From: JAAYDY01 sp964500225
GTDB taxonomy: Bacteria > Planctomycetota > Phycisphaerae > FEN-1346 > JAACEH01
Assembly: GCA_964500225.1 (NCBI GenBank)
Contig: CAZCOA010000017.1
Span: 1-53,323 of the forward strand
Direction of reading: 5' to 3'
DNA length: 53,323 nucleotides
Below are positions 38,962 to 48,666 of the stretch, in pieces (position 1 is the stretch's first letter; the number at the start of each line of letters is the position of its first letter). The notes beneath the pieces are model-generated. The model was not told the origin of the DNA and did no database searches. It was given only the letters and a program-made list of their open reading frames with translations. A program made the translations under genes and the position numbers.

Positions 38962-40971
38962 TCACGTGATTTGCGGCGCCCGCAGGCGGGCCAACTCCCG
39001 TTCGCGGGCGGCCACCAGGTCCTGGCGGCCGATCAGGGCGATGACCTTGCCGCCGGCATCGACCACGGGCAGTTGATCGTACTTGACGCTCGCGAACTGG
39101 CCCATCACGGCCGACAGGTCGGTCTCTTCGCGCAGCGGCTCGACGCTTGCGTTCATCATGTCCTCGGCGATGATCACGCGGCCCATGTCGGCCCGGTAGA
39201 GGAAGCGGCGCACGTCGTCGAAGTCGATGAGGCCCACCAGACGTCCGTCGTCGTCAGTGACAGGAAAGACTGCCTGGGTGGTCGTGGGCACCAGGGGCAT
39301 GATGGATTCGAGGGTGGCATCCGGCCGCAACGACGTGAAGGGCTGTCGCTCGTCGGCAAGCAGGCCGCGGACGGTCATGCCCTTGAGCACGTCGCGGATG
39401 AACTCGCCCTGATGGGCGGGCGAATCGATGCGCGAGGGCACCTGCTCGCGGTAGATGGCGTGCTTGCGGCCGCTGACGAGATAGGCCAGCGCGGCGACCC
39501 ACATGGCCGGCACGAGCAATTCGTAGCCGCCGGTCAGTTCCGACACGATGATGATGGTGCTGATGGGCGTCTTGGCGGCGGCGGAGAAGAAGGCGGCCAT
39601 GCCGAGGATCACGAAGATATCGATGCGAGTGGCGACCGACGGCATGGCCATCTGCAGGAGCAGTCCGACGGCGCCGCCGAGGGTGCCGCCAATGACCATG
39701 CTGGGACCGAACACGCCGCCGGAGCCGCCGGAGCCGATGGTCAGTGATGTCGTGAGGATTTTCCCGAAGCCGACGATCAGCAGCAGGGCGACGGCGGCCA
39801 TGGGGCTGTAGGCCGCCAGGTGGCCGCTGAGCGCCTTCTGGAGAATGCCGTAACCGAACGAGAGCATGTTCAAGACGTCGTGGCGAGCGTTGCCGCCGAG
39901 GCCCGCGGCGGCATAGCAGGCGGCGACGGCGACGGCGCCGGCCAGGACCGCGCCGACGGCGGGCTTGAAATGTCGCGGGACGCCGAGCCGCTTGAAAAGA
40001 GCCGCGAGGCCGTAGAAGCTGCGAACGTAGATCATGGCGGCGCCGACCATGGCCAGGGCCAGCACGGCCAACGGGCCGAGCAGGAGCGGATTGTCGAACG
40101 CCAGGTGCGGCGCGATGTCGAAGATGTGGTCGAAGCCGGACGGCTGGCCGAAGCCGTAGATGGCCACAAGGCCGTAGATGCAATAGGCCACGGCGCAGGC
40201 GATGAACGAGGGGATGATGGCCTGGCTTTCGAAGTCTTCGTCGCGATAGAGGACCTCGGAAGCGAAGATGGCTCCGGCCAGCGGCGCGCGGAAGATGGCG
40301 GCCACGCCGGCGCCCATGCCGGCGGCCAGCAGGAGTCGGCGCTCGTATTCGGACAGCTTGAGGCGCACGGCCAGAAACGAACCGAAGCCCGCGCCGATCT
40401 GGGCGATGGGTCCTTCGCGTCCGCCGGAGCCGCCGGAACCGATGGTCAGGGCGCTGGCAACGATCTTCACGAGAGGGACGCGCGGCCGAATGAGGCCGTG
40501 GTTGCGGTGAAACGCCTTGATCGCAGCGTCGGTGCCGTGCCCTTCGGCCTCGGGGGCGAGCGTGTACACGAGCAGCCCCGAGAGCAATCCGCCGCCGGCC
40601 ATGACGGCCAGCAGGAGCCAGGGGGAGAAGTCGCGGTCGGTCGCGGCGGCCGGCCCGAACAGGAAGTCGCCCTCGTGGGCCGGCCCGCTGGGGTGATACC
40701 CGGCGACCTGCTCGAGCCCATAATAGACAATGCAGCGTGACAACACCTGAAAGACCACGGCCCCCAGGCCGGCGACGGTGCCTACCAGGGCCGCCAGAAG
40801 AACAAGGCGGCCGACGGAACGAATGTGGCCGGAGGTCGCCGGCAGCCCGCCGAACCATTCTGTGAGACGACGCATCTTTATCGCCATCGGAACGTGCTGC
40901 GCCAGGAAACGAGACGGCCGCGACGGCGCAGCGGCCGGCGCGTCCGGATTCACGCCGTCATGATAGGCCAT
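38962..40971 (-). CDS. ClC-family chloride channel or antiporter with C-terminal CBS pair
   Basis: Membrane anion transporter of about 669 residues. Selectivity-filter motifs are present: GSGGSGG at the first site, GREGP with the gating glutamate, and GVFGP in the second half. Two CBS domains at the C-terminus (GLLADERQPFTSLRPDATL and EDMMNASVEPLREETDL) probably sense nucleotides. The gating Glu suggests H+/Cl- exchange or gating of ClC-EC1 type. The start is uncertain because no candidate has a clear ribosome site; ATG 40971 is chosen, with ATG 40887 and 40875 as alternatives. Confidence 0.9.
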   Translation of the reverse strand: MAYHDGVNPDAPAAAPSRPSRFLAQHVPMAIKMRRLTEWFGGLPATSGHIRSVGRLVLLAALVGTVAGLGAVVFQVLSRCIVYYGLEQVAGYHPSGPAHEGDFLFGPAAATDRDFSPWLLLAVMAGGGLLSGLLVYTLAPEAEGHGTDAAIKAFHRNHGLIRPRVPLVKIVASALTIGSGGSGGREGPIAQIGAGFGSFLAVRLKLSEYERRLLLAAGMGAGVAAIFRAPLAGAIFASEVLYRDEDFESQAIIPSFIACAVAYCIYGLVAIYGFGQPSGFDHIFDIAPHLAFDNPLLLGPLAVLALAMVGAAMIYVRSFYGLAALFKRLGVPRHFKPAVGAVLAGAVAVAACYAAAGLGGNARHDVLNMLSFGYGILQKALSGHLAAYSPMAAVALLLIVGFGKILTTSLTIGSGGSGGVFGPSMVIGGTLGGAVGLLLQMAMPSVATRIDIFVILGMAAFFSAAAKTPISTIIIVSELTGGYELLVPAMWVAALAYLVSGRKHAIYREQVPSRIDSPAHQGEFIRDVLKGMTVRGLLADERQPFTSLRPDATLESIMPLVPTTTQAVFPVTDDDGRLVGLIDFDDVRRFLYRADMGRVIIAEDMMNASVEPLREETDLSAVMGQFASVKYDQLPVVDAGGKVIALIGRQDLVAARERELARLRAPQIT

Positions 40972-41089
40972 TCGGCTACGTGAGGCAACTGCCGTTTTGG
41001 GTTTGCGTGGCGTGCGACAGGCGGCCATAATGCGCGTCGCAAGTGCGGCCTCACGAGCCGCAACAACGACGAGACTCGGGGATCATCGC

Positions 41090-42946
41090 GTGATCAGTGC
41101 AGGAGAACATTCGGCATGGCGGCTTCTGGCAATGGCTGCGGTTGTGGCTGTGGCCTGCCTGGCAGCCGGGTGCGGCCATCGCGACGAGGACGGTCTGGCG
41201 ACCAGCGGCGGCAATCGCCCGGCGACCGCTACGGTCTGGCAGGAGGCCGAGCAGTGCGAGAAGCCGGGGGCCGCCGAGGCGCCGCGGGCAATTGACCGTC
41301 CTGCGGCGTCGCAGAGCCTGGTGCTCGCTTCCGAGGAATTGGACCGGCCGGGCGCGAGAGTTCGGTACACGGTCACCCTGCCGGAAGCCGTTGCCGAGGC
41401 GCGTCTGGTGTTCCGCTACGCTCGGGAGAAATGGGGCCGCGAGATTCCGCCGGCCGAGTTCGCCGTGACCCTCACCGCGGGCGGCCGGACCACACGTCGC
41501 ACGGTGACGTTCGGCGACACCGGCGGCTGGGGCCAGAGGCCAAAGCAGTGGCGTTTGCGTGGTGTCGCCCTGGGCGATCTTCCGGCCGGACCGTGCGTGG
41601 TGGAGCTGGAAGCGGTCAACGAATTCACGCGGGTGTTGCTGGACGGATTCTGGATCGTGCCGTCGTCGCTGGCGATGTCGGCGGACGAGACGTCGTCGCT
41701 GAGCCGCATGCTCGGCGTCCACGGCGGGTGGATCGGCCTGTCGGCGGAGGATGCATCGATCAACCAGTGCGCCGATCGGGTGGTGCGGTTGGCCGCGCGG
41801 AGCTTCGATGGCCGCGAGCCGGTGTTGAGCGCCGCCCTGGAGGGCATGGCGCGTCGCAGCGACCAGACAGCGCTGCCGACGGGAAGCCTGGTTCCCGGTC
41901 AGAGCGTCGAGTTGACGGTGTGCGGCCGCGAGGACGTGCCGGGCGACCGGCATACGCGATGGATGCACCTGGAGATTCCGGCGCTGGACGACGGCATCTA
42001 CCGGCTGCGTGTGACGGCGTCGGCGCCCGCCGGCACGATGGCGGCTCCGGTGATGCTCTGGGGCAAGCTCCTGACGGATCTGGACACGACGATCGGTCGC
42101 CTGAGGGAACGGCAGCAGCGGCTGCCGGCCTCCGGCGATGCGGCACGCTGTGCGGCCGACTTCGAGCACGCCATCGCGTACCTGTTGAACGGTCGGGAAT
42201 GGCTGTCCGACGACACGTTCGATCTGGCGATGGTGATTCGCGATATCCGCCGCACGATCGACCAAGCGCACGAGACGCTCCGCCGGCTCGATGCCGGGCA
42301 GCCGCCGTACGACGGCCGCACGGGCGACCTGCGTCTGGCCGTGCGCGTCGGCGACGTCCTGGTGCCGTATCGGATGGTGATTCCCGAGGGGCATGGCAAC
42401 ACGGGTCTGTCCCTGCCGACGGTAGTCCTGATCCACGGATCGGGCGAGACCGAGGACATCTGGCTGGATATGGGCGACGACATCGTATCGCGCGAGGCGG
42501 CACGACGCGGGTACGTGGTCCTGGCGCCGCGGCGCCTGGCCCAGGACGAGCACTACGAGATACTGGACGCGTTCCTGGCCGAGGCGATGAAGGTCCATCC
42601 TCTGATCGACCGGCGGCGGATCTTCGTGGGCGGCCACTCGCGCGGCGGATTCGCGTCGTGGGAACTGGCCGCACGCCATCCCGACCGGTTCCGCGCCATC
42701 GCCTGCGTCTGCGGGGTGACCGACGCCTCGCTGGCGTCCCGGCTCGGATCGGTCCCGGTGCTGCTCATTCACGGCGAAAAGGACGCCATCGTGAGCCCCC
42801 AGGTGACGCGCGATGCCGCGGCGGCGCTTCGGCGTCTGGGATACGACCACCAGGTGTATCTGTTCGCCGACAACGGCCACGAGCTGCGCAACCACGCAGC
42901 CGTTTACGTTCCGCTGATCTTCGACTTCTTTGACCGGTACCGGTAA
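41090..42946 (+). CDS. Lipoprotein alpha/beta hydrolase with carbohydrate-binding-like N-terminus
   Basis: Exported hydrolase of about 618 residues. A lipoprotein signal ends in AAGC. The N-terminal part (about 45-200) resembles a CBM6/35-type sandwich, ending TRVLLDGFWIVP. The C-terminal esterase-like domain has an oxyanion region VLIHGSGETEDIW, nucleophile GGHSRGG, aspartate GEKDAIV and histidine NGHELRNH. Family members cleave esters or peptides. The GTG at 41090 gives a basic n-region; an ATG at 41132 would leave a very short signal. It is divergent from the ClC gene and convergent with mrp. Confidence 0.8.
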   Translation: MISAGEHSAWRLLAMAAVVAVACLAAGCGHRDEDGLATSGGNRPATATVWQEAEQCEKPGAAEAPRAIDRPAASQSLVLASEELDRPGARVRYTVTLPEAVAEARLVFRYAREKWGREIPPAEFAVTLTAGGRTTRRTVTFGDTGGWGQRPKQWRLRGVALGDLPAGPCVVELEAVNEFTRVLLDGFWIVPSSLAMSADETSSLSRMLGVHGGWIGLSAEDASINQCADRVVRLAARSFDGREPVLSAALEGMARRSDQTALPTGSLVPGQSVELTVCGREDVPGDRHTRWMHLEIPALDDGIYRLRVTASAPAGTMAAPVMLWGKLLTDLDTTIGRLRERQQRLPASGDAARCAADFEHAIAYLLNGREWLSDDTFDLAMVIRDIRRTIDQAHETLRRLDAGQPPYDGRTGDLRLAVRVGDVLVPYRMVIPEGHGNTGLSLPTVVLIHGSGETEDIWLDMGDDIVSREAARRGYVVLAPRRLAQDEHYEILDAFLAEAMKVHPLIDRRRIFVGGHSRGGFASWELAARHPDRFRAIACVCGVTDASLASRLGSVPVLLIHGEKDAIVSPQVTRDAAAALRRLGYDHQVYLFADNGHELRNHAAVYVPLIFDFFDRYR

Positions 42947-42951
42947 GACGG

Positions 42952-44049
42952 TTATCCGTTGCGCGTGCCGAGGATACGCGGCGCGGGCTCCGTGGCGAGT
43001 CGGACCGTGATGCGGCCGGCGAGGTTGGCCGCCACGCGCGCGACGGCCTCGGCGGCCGTCGGGTCGGTGTCGAGCACGCGGTCGGGCCGTCCATCGTCGC
43101 CGGCGGCACGGATCGACAGATTCAGCGGCAGGTCGCCGAGGTACGGCGCCTGGATCGACGCCGCGGCCTTCTCCACGGTGCCGTGGCCGAACAGGTGGGT
43201 GGCTTTGCCGCAATGCGGGCACGTGAAGCTCGACATGTTCTCGACGAATCCGAGGATGGCGATGTCGGTGCTGCGGTACAGGGCGGCCGCCTTCATCGCG
43301 TCCTGGAGGGCCACCTCCTGGGGCGTGGAGACGATGACCGCGCCGGTGACCGGCGCCAGTTGCGCCAGCGACAGATGCACGTCGCCGGTGCCAGGCGGCA
43401 GGTCGATGACCAGGTAATCCAGTTCGCCCCAGTCGGTGTCGGTCAGGAGTTGCTCGAGGGCCTTGTGAATGAGCGGCCCGCGCCAGGCCAGGGCCTTGTC
43501 GGGATCGATCAGCAGGCCGATGCTCATCATCCTGAGGCCGCAGGCCTGGACGGGCTGGAGTCGGCCGCCCACGAGGTCGGGCCGGCGATCGGCGACGCCG
43601 AGCATCCGCGGAATGCTGGGGCCGTAGAAGTCGGCGTCGAGCAGGCCCACGCGGGCCCCCTGCCGCGAAAGCGACAAGGCGGTGAAGACCGCGACGGTGC
43701 TCTTGCCGACGCCGCCTTTGCCGGCGCCGACGGCGATGATGTTCTTGACCATCGGCAGCGGCGTATCGGCGTCGCCGTGGGCCTCCGTTTCGGCGGCGCT
43801 GCGCACGCGGCTGGTGACGTGGATGTCCACGCGCCGGACCCCCGGCACGGCCGACAGCGCGGCGCGAATGTCGTCCTGCATTCGGGCTTTCATCGGACAG
43901 GCCGGCGTCGTCAGCTCCAGCGTCAGGCTCACGCATCCGTCGCCGTCGGCGCGCACGTCCTTGACCATTTCGAGCGAGACCAGGTCGCGGCCCAGTTCCG
44001 GATCGTTGACCGACGACAGAGCTTTCATCAGTGATTCGTGAGACACCAT
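42952..44049 (-). CDS. Mrp/ApbC-family iron-sulfur cluster carrier ATPase
   Basis: Fe-S cluster carrier of the P-loop NTPase MinD class, 365 residues. The N-terminal part is a MIP18/DUF59 domain (NDPELGRDLVSLEMVKDV); next is the deviant P-loop GKGGVGKST, then DADFYGPSIPRMLG, the DLPPGTGDVHLSL motif and the CPHCG pair that binds a bridging cluster. The ATG at 44049 gives the expected fusion length. It fits the iron and redox theme of the window. Confidence 0.93.
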   Translation of the reverse strand: MVSHESLMKALSSVNDPELGRDLVSLEMVKDVRADGDGCVSLTLELTTPACPMKARMQDDIRAALSAVPGVRRVDIHVTSRVRSAAETEAHGDADTPLPMVKNIIAVGAGKGGVGKSTVAVFTALSLSRQGARVGLLDADFYGPSIPRMLGVADRRPDLVGGRLQPVQACGLRMMSIGLLIDPDKALAWRGPLIHKALEQLLTDTDWGELDYLVIDLPPGTGDVHLSLAQLAPVTGAVIVSTPQEVALQDAMKAAALYRSTDIAILGFVENMSSFTCPHCGKATHLFGHGTVEKAAASIQAPYLGDLPLNLSIRAAGDDGRPDRVLDTDPTAAEAVARVAANLAGRITVRLATEPAPRILGTRNG

Positions 44050-44113
44050 GGCAAATGCCTTTCCAGGCCGCCGCTCGGCGGCCGTCAGAGAAACAGAAGC
44101 GTCGGCACTTCGG

Positions 44114-44467
44114 TCAAGACGAAGGCGGCGTCGGTGAGGCAGGCGATCCCGGAGACGCCGGCGAAACGCCCGATGCCGGCCCGGCCGGCACGGATCCTGC
44201 GACGGCAGCCCGCAGCCGGTCTAGTTCGTTCTCCAGCGGCCAGCGCGAGAATGCCATGTACACGAGGATCAGCGACGACCCGAACGGCACGAGCGACAAG
44301 AACCCCAGGGCCCAGTGGTGCCCCATTTTGTGGAAAAGCTTGCAGAAGACGACCACGAAAAAGACCGCCAGGACGAGCGAGATGAGCGACAGGACGGCCA
44401 GCGCGGCCATCAAGAGCGCCGGCGACACGTTCATCATCTCGTGAAGCGGTTGAGGGGAGGCGTGCAT
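44114..44467 (-). CDS. Small membrane protein of unknown function
   Basis: 117-residue product with two hydrophobic helices (about 15-42 and 52-70) and a Pro/Ser/Gly/Ala-rich C-terminal tail (ASGVSPASPGSPASPTPPSS). The ATG at 44467 follows GGAGGAA six bases upstream, a good site that supports a real gene. It is close upstream of mrp (about 64 bases) and probably co-transcribed. I do not recognise the family. Confidence 0.62.
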   Translation of the reverse strand: MHASPQPLHEMMNVSPALLMAALAVLSLISLVLAVFFVVVFCKLFHKMGHHWALGFLSLVPFGSSLILVYMAFSRWPLENELDRLRAAVAGSVPAGPASGVSPASPGSPASPTPPSS

Positions 44468-44804
44468 CGGAATTCCTCCATGGCGGCCCGCGCGGCCCGC
44501 CCGTCGCCCGGCCAACTGCCGGCGCCGCGCGGCCGCACGCCGCAAAGTATATGCTACCGCGAAGCCCAATAGCAAGGCAGTGATGCGACGATTTCCGTGA
44601 CGCCCGGCGGCTGCTTTCAGCCGCCAGGAGCGGCCCGTTCCTGCGACAGGCCGGATAGGGCAGACATGGCGCCCGGCAGAGATGTCCCCCGGCCCAATCG
44701 CATCGCCGGCCGTTCGGGCAATCGGCGGCTTTCGTGCGTTGCGGCGGCATGGTACAATCCGGCGGCGCTCTGGCGGCGGATCGCCGGGCGCGGGAGAGGC
44801 TTGC

Positions 44805-45878
44805 ATGACGAAGGTCGTGGCGGTGTGCCCCAACTGGATCGGCGACGCGGTAATGGCGACGCCGTCGCTGGCGGCGCTCAAAGAGCGGCTGGCCGGATCG
44901 CACCTGACGCTGCTGGTGCGTCCGTACGTGGCGCCGGTGTTCGACGCGGCGCCGTACGCCGACCGCGTGCTGCAATGGGACGGTCCTGGCGGCGCGTCGC
45001 TGATGGGCACAGCCGCCGTGCTGCACCGCACGGGGTACGATGCGGGCGTGCTGATGACCAACTCGTTTCGCAGCGCACTGGTGCTGGTGTTGGGCGGCGT
45101 GCGGCGGCGGGTGGGCTACGCACGGGATGGGCGGTCGTGGCTGCTGACGGATCGCTTGCGGCCGCAGAAGCACCGGGGCCGATACGTGCCGGGGCCGATG
45201 CTGGAGTACTACTTTGAATTGCTGCGGCCGCTGGGGGCGGCACGGCCCGACGAGACGGCGCCGCGGACGATGCGTCTGTACACGCGTCCGGCGGACGAGG
45301 TGGCAGCCGACGCCGTGTACGGCGGGCTGGGCCTGGAACCGTCGCGGACGGTGATCCTGGCGCCGGGGGCGGCGTTCGGCCTGGCCAAATGCTGGCCGCC
45401 GGACCGGTTCGGGATGCTGGCGCGGCGCATCGGCCAGGAGCTGGACATGCGGTCGCTGGTGCTGTGCGGGCCGAGCGAACGCGACACCGCGGCGCGGGTC
45501 TGCGAAGCGTCGCGCGGGGCGGCAGTGATGCCGCCGGACCCGTTGCCGAAACTGGCGACTACCAAGGCGCTGGTCCGCCGCGCCCGGGCCATGGTCACGA
45601 ACGACAGCGGGCTGCGGCACTTTGCGGCGGCATACGATGTGCCGGTGGTCGCGATTTTCGGCCCGACGGCCATCGCGTGGACCGAGACGTGGTTCGCCAA
45701 GGAAGTCAAGCTCCAAACGCCGGTACCGTGCGGGCCGTGTCAGCGGAAGCGGTGTCCCGAAGGGCACCTGCGGTGCATGACGAGCATCGAGACCGACCAG
45801 GTGTTCGAGAACCTGGCCGGGCTCATTCGCAGATTCCCCTACCGGGAACCCGACCCGGGCACGATCATCCCGGGCTGA
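44805..45878 (+). CDS. ADP-heptose:LPS heptosyltransferase, WaaF-like (GT9)
   Basis: Adds heptose to the inner core of lipopolysaccharide at the inner membrane, 357 residues. Motifs are VVAVCPNWIGDAVMATPSL at the start, GAAFGLAKCWPPDRF in the middle, TNDSGLRHFAAAY and a C-terminal cysteine-rich segment (CGPCQRKRCPEGHLRC) as in heptosyltransferase II. The ATG at 44805 follows GGGAGAGG. It is the first of three genes; a TACAAT -10-like element at 44753-44758 lies upstream. Heptosyltransferase implies that this organism makes an LPS inner core. Confidence 0.9.
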   Translation: MTKVVAVCPNWIGDAVMATPSLAALKERLAGSHLTLLVRPYVAPVFDAAPYADRVLQWDGPGGASLMGTAAVLHRTGYDAGVLMTNSFRSALVLVLGGVRRRVGYARDGRSWLLTDRLRPQKHRGRYVPGPMLEYYFELLRPLGAARPDETAPRTMRLYTRPADEVAADAVYGGLGLEPSRTVILAPGAAFGLAKCWPPDRFGMLARRIGQELDMRSLVLCGPSERDTAARVCEASRGAAVMPPDPLPKLATTKALVRRARAMVTNDSGLRHFAAAYDVPVVAIFGPTAIAWTETWFAKEVKLQTPVPCGPCQRKRCPEGHLRCMTSIETDQVFENLAGLIRRFPYREPDPGTIIPG

Positions 45879-45893
45879 CGCAACAGGAACGTT

Positions 45894-46766
45894 ATGCTCG
45901 ACTGCGAGACGCTACAGAACATCGCTCGCGGCACGGTGCCGCCGCCTCCGGGCACGGTGTCGATCGTGTTGCCGCACTTCGAGACGCCGCTACTGGCGCG
46001 ACTGTGCCTGCGCGCCATCCGCCGCCGGACCGACGTGCCTTACGAGGTGATCGTGGTGGACAACGCGTCGGCCGACGGCGAGTCGCTGTCGTACTTGCGC
46101 GGGGTGTCGTGGATACGGCTGATCGAGCGGCCGGCCGACACGGTGCCGCCCGAGGCGGCCCTGGCGCACGCCACGGCACTGAACCTGGGGCTGGCCGCGG
46201 CGCGAGGCGAGTTTCTGCTGGCGATGCACACCGACACCCTGCCGCTGCGCGACGGGTGGCTGGCCGCCCTGCGGCAGCCGATGCTCGAGGACCCGGCGCT
46301 GGCGGCCCTGGGCGCCGACAAGATCGACGGGCCGGGCCCCCTGATGGCCGCGCTGAAGCCGCTGGGCGATGCCAAGGCGTATCGGCGGCTGGCGTTGCGC
46401 CTCATGGGGCGGCCGGTGCCCGAGTCGCTGCGCGAGCGGCCGCCGCATGCACGGAGCTTTTGTGCGCTGTACCGCAGACAGGCACTCGTGGACGCCGGGC
46501 TGGACTTTCTGCCGCGACGCCACAAGACCGCCGGCGAAGACGCCTATCACGGCCTCGCGGAGCGCGGGTATCATGTGCGGCTGCTTCCGCCGCACCAGAT
46601 GCGGCACCTGGTGGAGCATGTGGTCCACGCGACGGCGTACCTCAGCCCGCAGCGGACGATCCGCACGGGCCGCGTGCGCCGGCGGACGGCGCGGCGGATC
46701 GAGCGCCTGATGGCCGAACCGTGGGTAGCCGAGTTGCTGGAGGACGAGTCGCTGGACAGGCGATGA
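45894..46766 (+). CDS. GT2-family glycosyltransferase
   Basis: Inverting GT-A glycosyltransferase of 290 residues. It has VSIVLPHFETPLLARL, the nucleotide-binding DNASADGES, a DXD-like HTDTL motif and a later acidic EDAYHGL. It follows the heptosyltransferase by 15 bases and overlaps the double kinase by four (ATGA), so the three are one unit. It is likely to add a sugar to the LPS core or a related glycolipid. Sugar and acceptor are unknown. Confidence 0.88.
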   Translation: MLDCETLQNIARGTVPPPPGTVSIVLPHFETPLLARLCLRAIRRRTDVPYEVIVVDNASADGESLSYLRGVSWIRLIERPADTVPPEAALAHATALNLGLAAARGEFLLAMHTDTLPLRDGWLAALRQPMLEDPALAALGADKIDGPGPLMAALKPLGDAKAYRRLALRLMGRPVPESLRERPPHARSFCALYRRQALVDAGLDFLPRRHKTAGEDAYHGLAERGYHVRLLPPHQMRHLVEHVVHATAYLSPQRTIRTGRVRRRTARRIERLMAEPWVAELLEDESLDRR

Positions 46767-48529
46767 GGACGATGGGCCGGATCATATTCGACATTTCTCC
46801 CGCCTGGCGCGAGCTGTTGGCCGCGCACGGGCTCGACACGTTCGAGGCGCTGTTCGCCTACGACGGCGGGCGCAGCATCGACGGCCACCGCGACCGCAGC
46901 GTCGTGCGCCTTGTGCTGGAAGATGCCCAGGGGCGGGCCGTGCCCCTCTATTTGAAACGCGAGTGGAATCCCAAGGCGGCGATGGTCGTGCGACGCTGGC
47001 TGGCGGCCGGGCTGCGACCGCCGCCGTCGCGGAGCCGGCGCGAGTGGCAGAACCTGCGGGCCCTGGCGGCACGAGGCACGGCCGTGGCCGAACCCGTGGC
47101 CATGGGCGAGGTGCGGCGCGCGGGATTCTTCAAGCGGGCCCTGCTGCTCGTGCGCGAGGTGCCCGACGCGGTGAACCTGGCGGAGTACCTGGCTGGGTTC
47201 CCGGCCGCGCCGACGCCCGCCGAGGTCCGCGACCGGCACGCCCTGGCGCGCGAATTGGGCGCGTTTGTCCGCCGGATGCACGACGCCGGCATGGCGTTTC
47301 GCGACCTCTACGCCAAACACATCTTCGTGCGACGATCGCCCGACGACTCGGGCTCGTTCGCCCCGACACTGATCGATGCGCAGCGGGCGCACCGGTTTCC
47401 GCACCTGTCGCCGCACCACCGATGGCGCGACCTGGCGGCACTGGAGGCGACGCTCCGCGAAACGCCCGCGACGCGGACCGATCGCCTGCGCTTCGTTCTG
47501 GCCTACGTGCGCCAATCGCACCCGACGGCGGCCACACGGGAGATGATGGCGCGCGTGGCGGCCCGAAGCGACCGCCTGAGCGGCCGCGGCCGCGACCCCC
47601 GACGGTTCCGGACCCGACACGAGGCGCCGCCGGGCATGGTGCCGCTGGACCAGGAGAATCTTCGTCACGTGGACAACCAGCGCATTCTGGCGGTCGAACG
47701 GTTTCTGCCGGTGCTCCGGTCGCTGGGGCTCGACACGGTGCGCGGCGTGATGGAATACCGCGGCGGCACGCCGTACCGCGACGTGCCCGACCGGCTCACG
47801 GTGCGGGTACCGTTCGCGTGGCCCGACGGCGGCGGCGAGTCGGCTCTCTACGTGAAGCGGCACCGGCGCGTGGACGTGCGTTCGTGGCTCGATGGGCTGC
47901 TCTTTTGGCGCAAGCCGCAGACGCGGGCAGAGACCGAATACCGCAACCTGCTGCAACTGGTCCACATCGGCCTGGCCACGCCGCAGCCGGTGGCCTGGGG
48001 GCAGGAGCACCGCTGGTCGCTGCGGCAAGACTCGTTCCTGATCACCGAGGAGATTCCCGGCGGTGAACCGGCCGACGACTTTCTGCGGCGGCGGTTCGGC
48101 GCCGCGAAAGGCGGCGGCGACCTTCGCCTGAAACGGGAACTCGTCGCGCGGATCGCCGACGTGGCCCGACGGATGCACGGCCACGGCTTCTGCCATCGCG
48201 ATTTCTACTTGTGTCACCTCTTTGTGCGCGAGCGGCCCCTGGGCGACGCCGGACCGCCGCTGGTGCTGCACGTCATCGACCTCCAGCGCGTGCGCCGGGG
48301 CCGCGGCGGCCGACTCCGGCGGCGGTGGATCGTCAAGGATCTGGCGGCGCTCGATTACTCCGCCCCAGCGGGCATCATCACCCGGACCGACAAGGTCCGG
48401 TTCCTGCGTCGGTACCTGGGCGTCGGCGCCCTGGACGCCGCAGCCCGGGACCTGATCGCCGATGTCGTCGCCAAGACGGCGCGGATCGCGCGGCACGACG
48501 CCAAGCTCCAGACTCGCAAGGGTTCGTAG
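46763..48529 (+). CDS. Fused double WaaP/InaA-type lipopolysaccharide core kinase
   Basis: 588-residue protein made of two eukaryotic-like small-molecule kinase domains of the RfaP/WaaP-InaA family. The first (about 45-250) has the ATP lysine K65, E94, the catalytic FRDLYAKHIF (D181) and the metal aspartate in LIDAQR (D205). The second (about 345-560) has K365, E392, CHRDFYLCHLF (D480) and VIDLQR (D506) and is closer to WaaP. Each keeps the lysine, glutamate and both aspartates, so both look active. WaaP phosphorylates inner-core heptose. The start ATG overlaps the upstream gene (ATGA); another ATG is nine bases on. Confidence 0.88.
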   Translation: MRTMGRIIFDISPAWRELLAAHGLDTFEALFAYDGGRSIDGHRDRSVVRLVLEDAQGRAVPLYLKREWNPKAAMVVRRWLAAGLRPPPSRSRREWQNLRALAARGTAVAEPVAMGEVRRAGFFKRALLLVREVPDAVNLAEYLAGFPAAPTPAEVRDRHALARELGAFVRRMHDAGMAFRDLYAKHIFVRRSPDDSGSFAPTLIDAQRAHRFPHLSPHHRWRDLAALEATLRETPATRTDRLRFVLAYVRQSHPTAATREMMARVAARSDRLSGRGRDPRRFRTRHEAPPGMVPLDQENLRHVDNQRILAVERFLPVLRSLGLDTVRGVMEYRGGTPYRDVPDRLTVRVPFAWPDGGGESALYVKRHRRVDVRSWLDGLLFWRKPQTRAETEYRNLLQLVHIGLATPQPVAWGQEHRWSLRQDSFLITEEIPGGEPADDFLRRRFGAAKGGGDLRLKRELVARIADVARRMHGHGFCHRDFYLCHLFVRERPLGDAGPPLVLHVIDLQRVRRGRGGRLRRRWIVKDLAALDYSAPAGIITRTDKVRFLRRYLGVGALDAAARDLIADVVAKTARIARHDAKLQTRKGS

Positions 48530-48579
48530 CGCGCAGCCGGCAGGCCGGGTCAATGGACCCGACGTACGTGCTGCGCGCT
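48528..48579. terminator. Nested inverted repeat between convergent genes
   Basis: AGCGCGCAGC (48528-48537) and GCTGCGCGCT (48570-48579) are perfect 10-bp arms around a second hairpin CGGGTC-AATG-GACCCG (48546-48561). It overlaps the double-kinase stop codon and faces the xylulokinase stop. No T tract follows on either strand, so it may act as a weak bidirectional terminator. Confidence 0.4.
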
Positions 48580-48666
48580 TGCGGCCAGCAAGGGCGGCGC
48601 CGGCAGGGCGCCCTCTGCCCCACCGACGCGCGGGCCGTAAGTTCGTCTCATGGCACGATACCGGTA

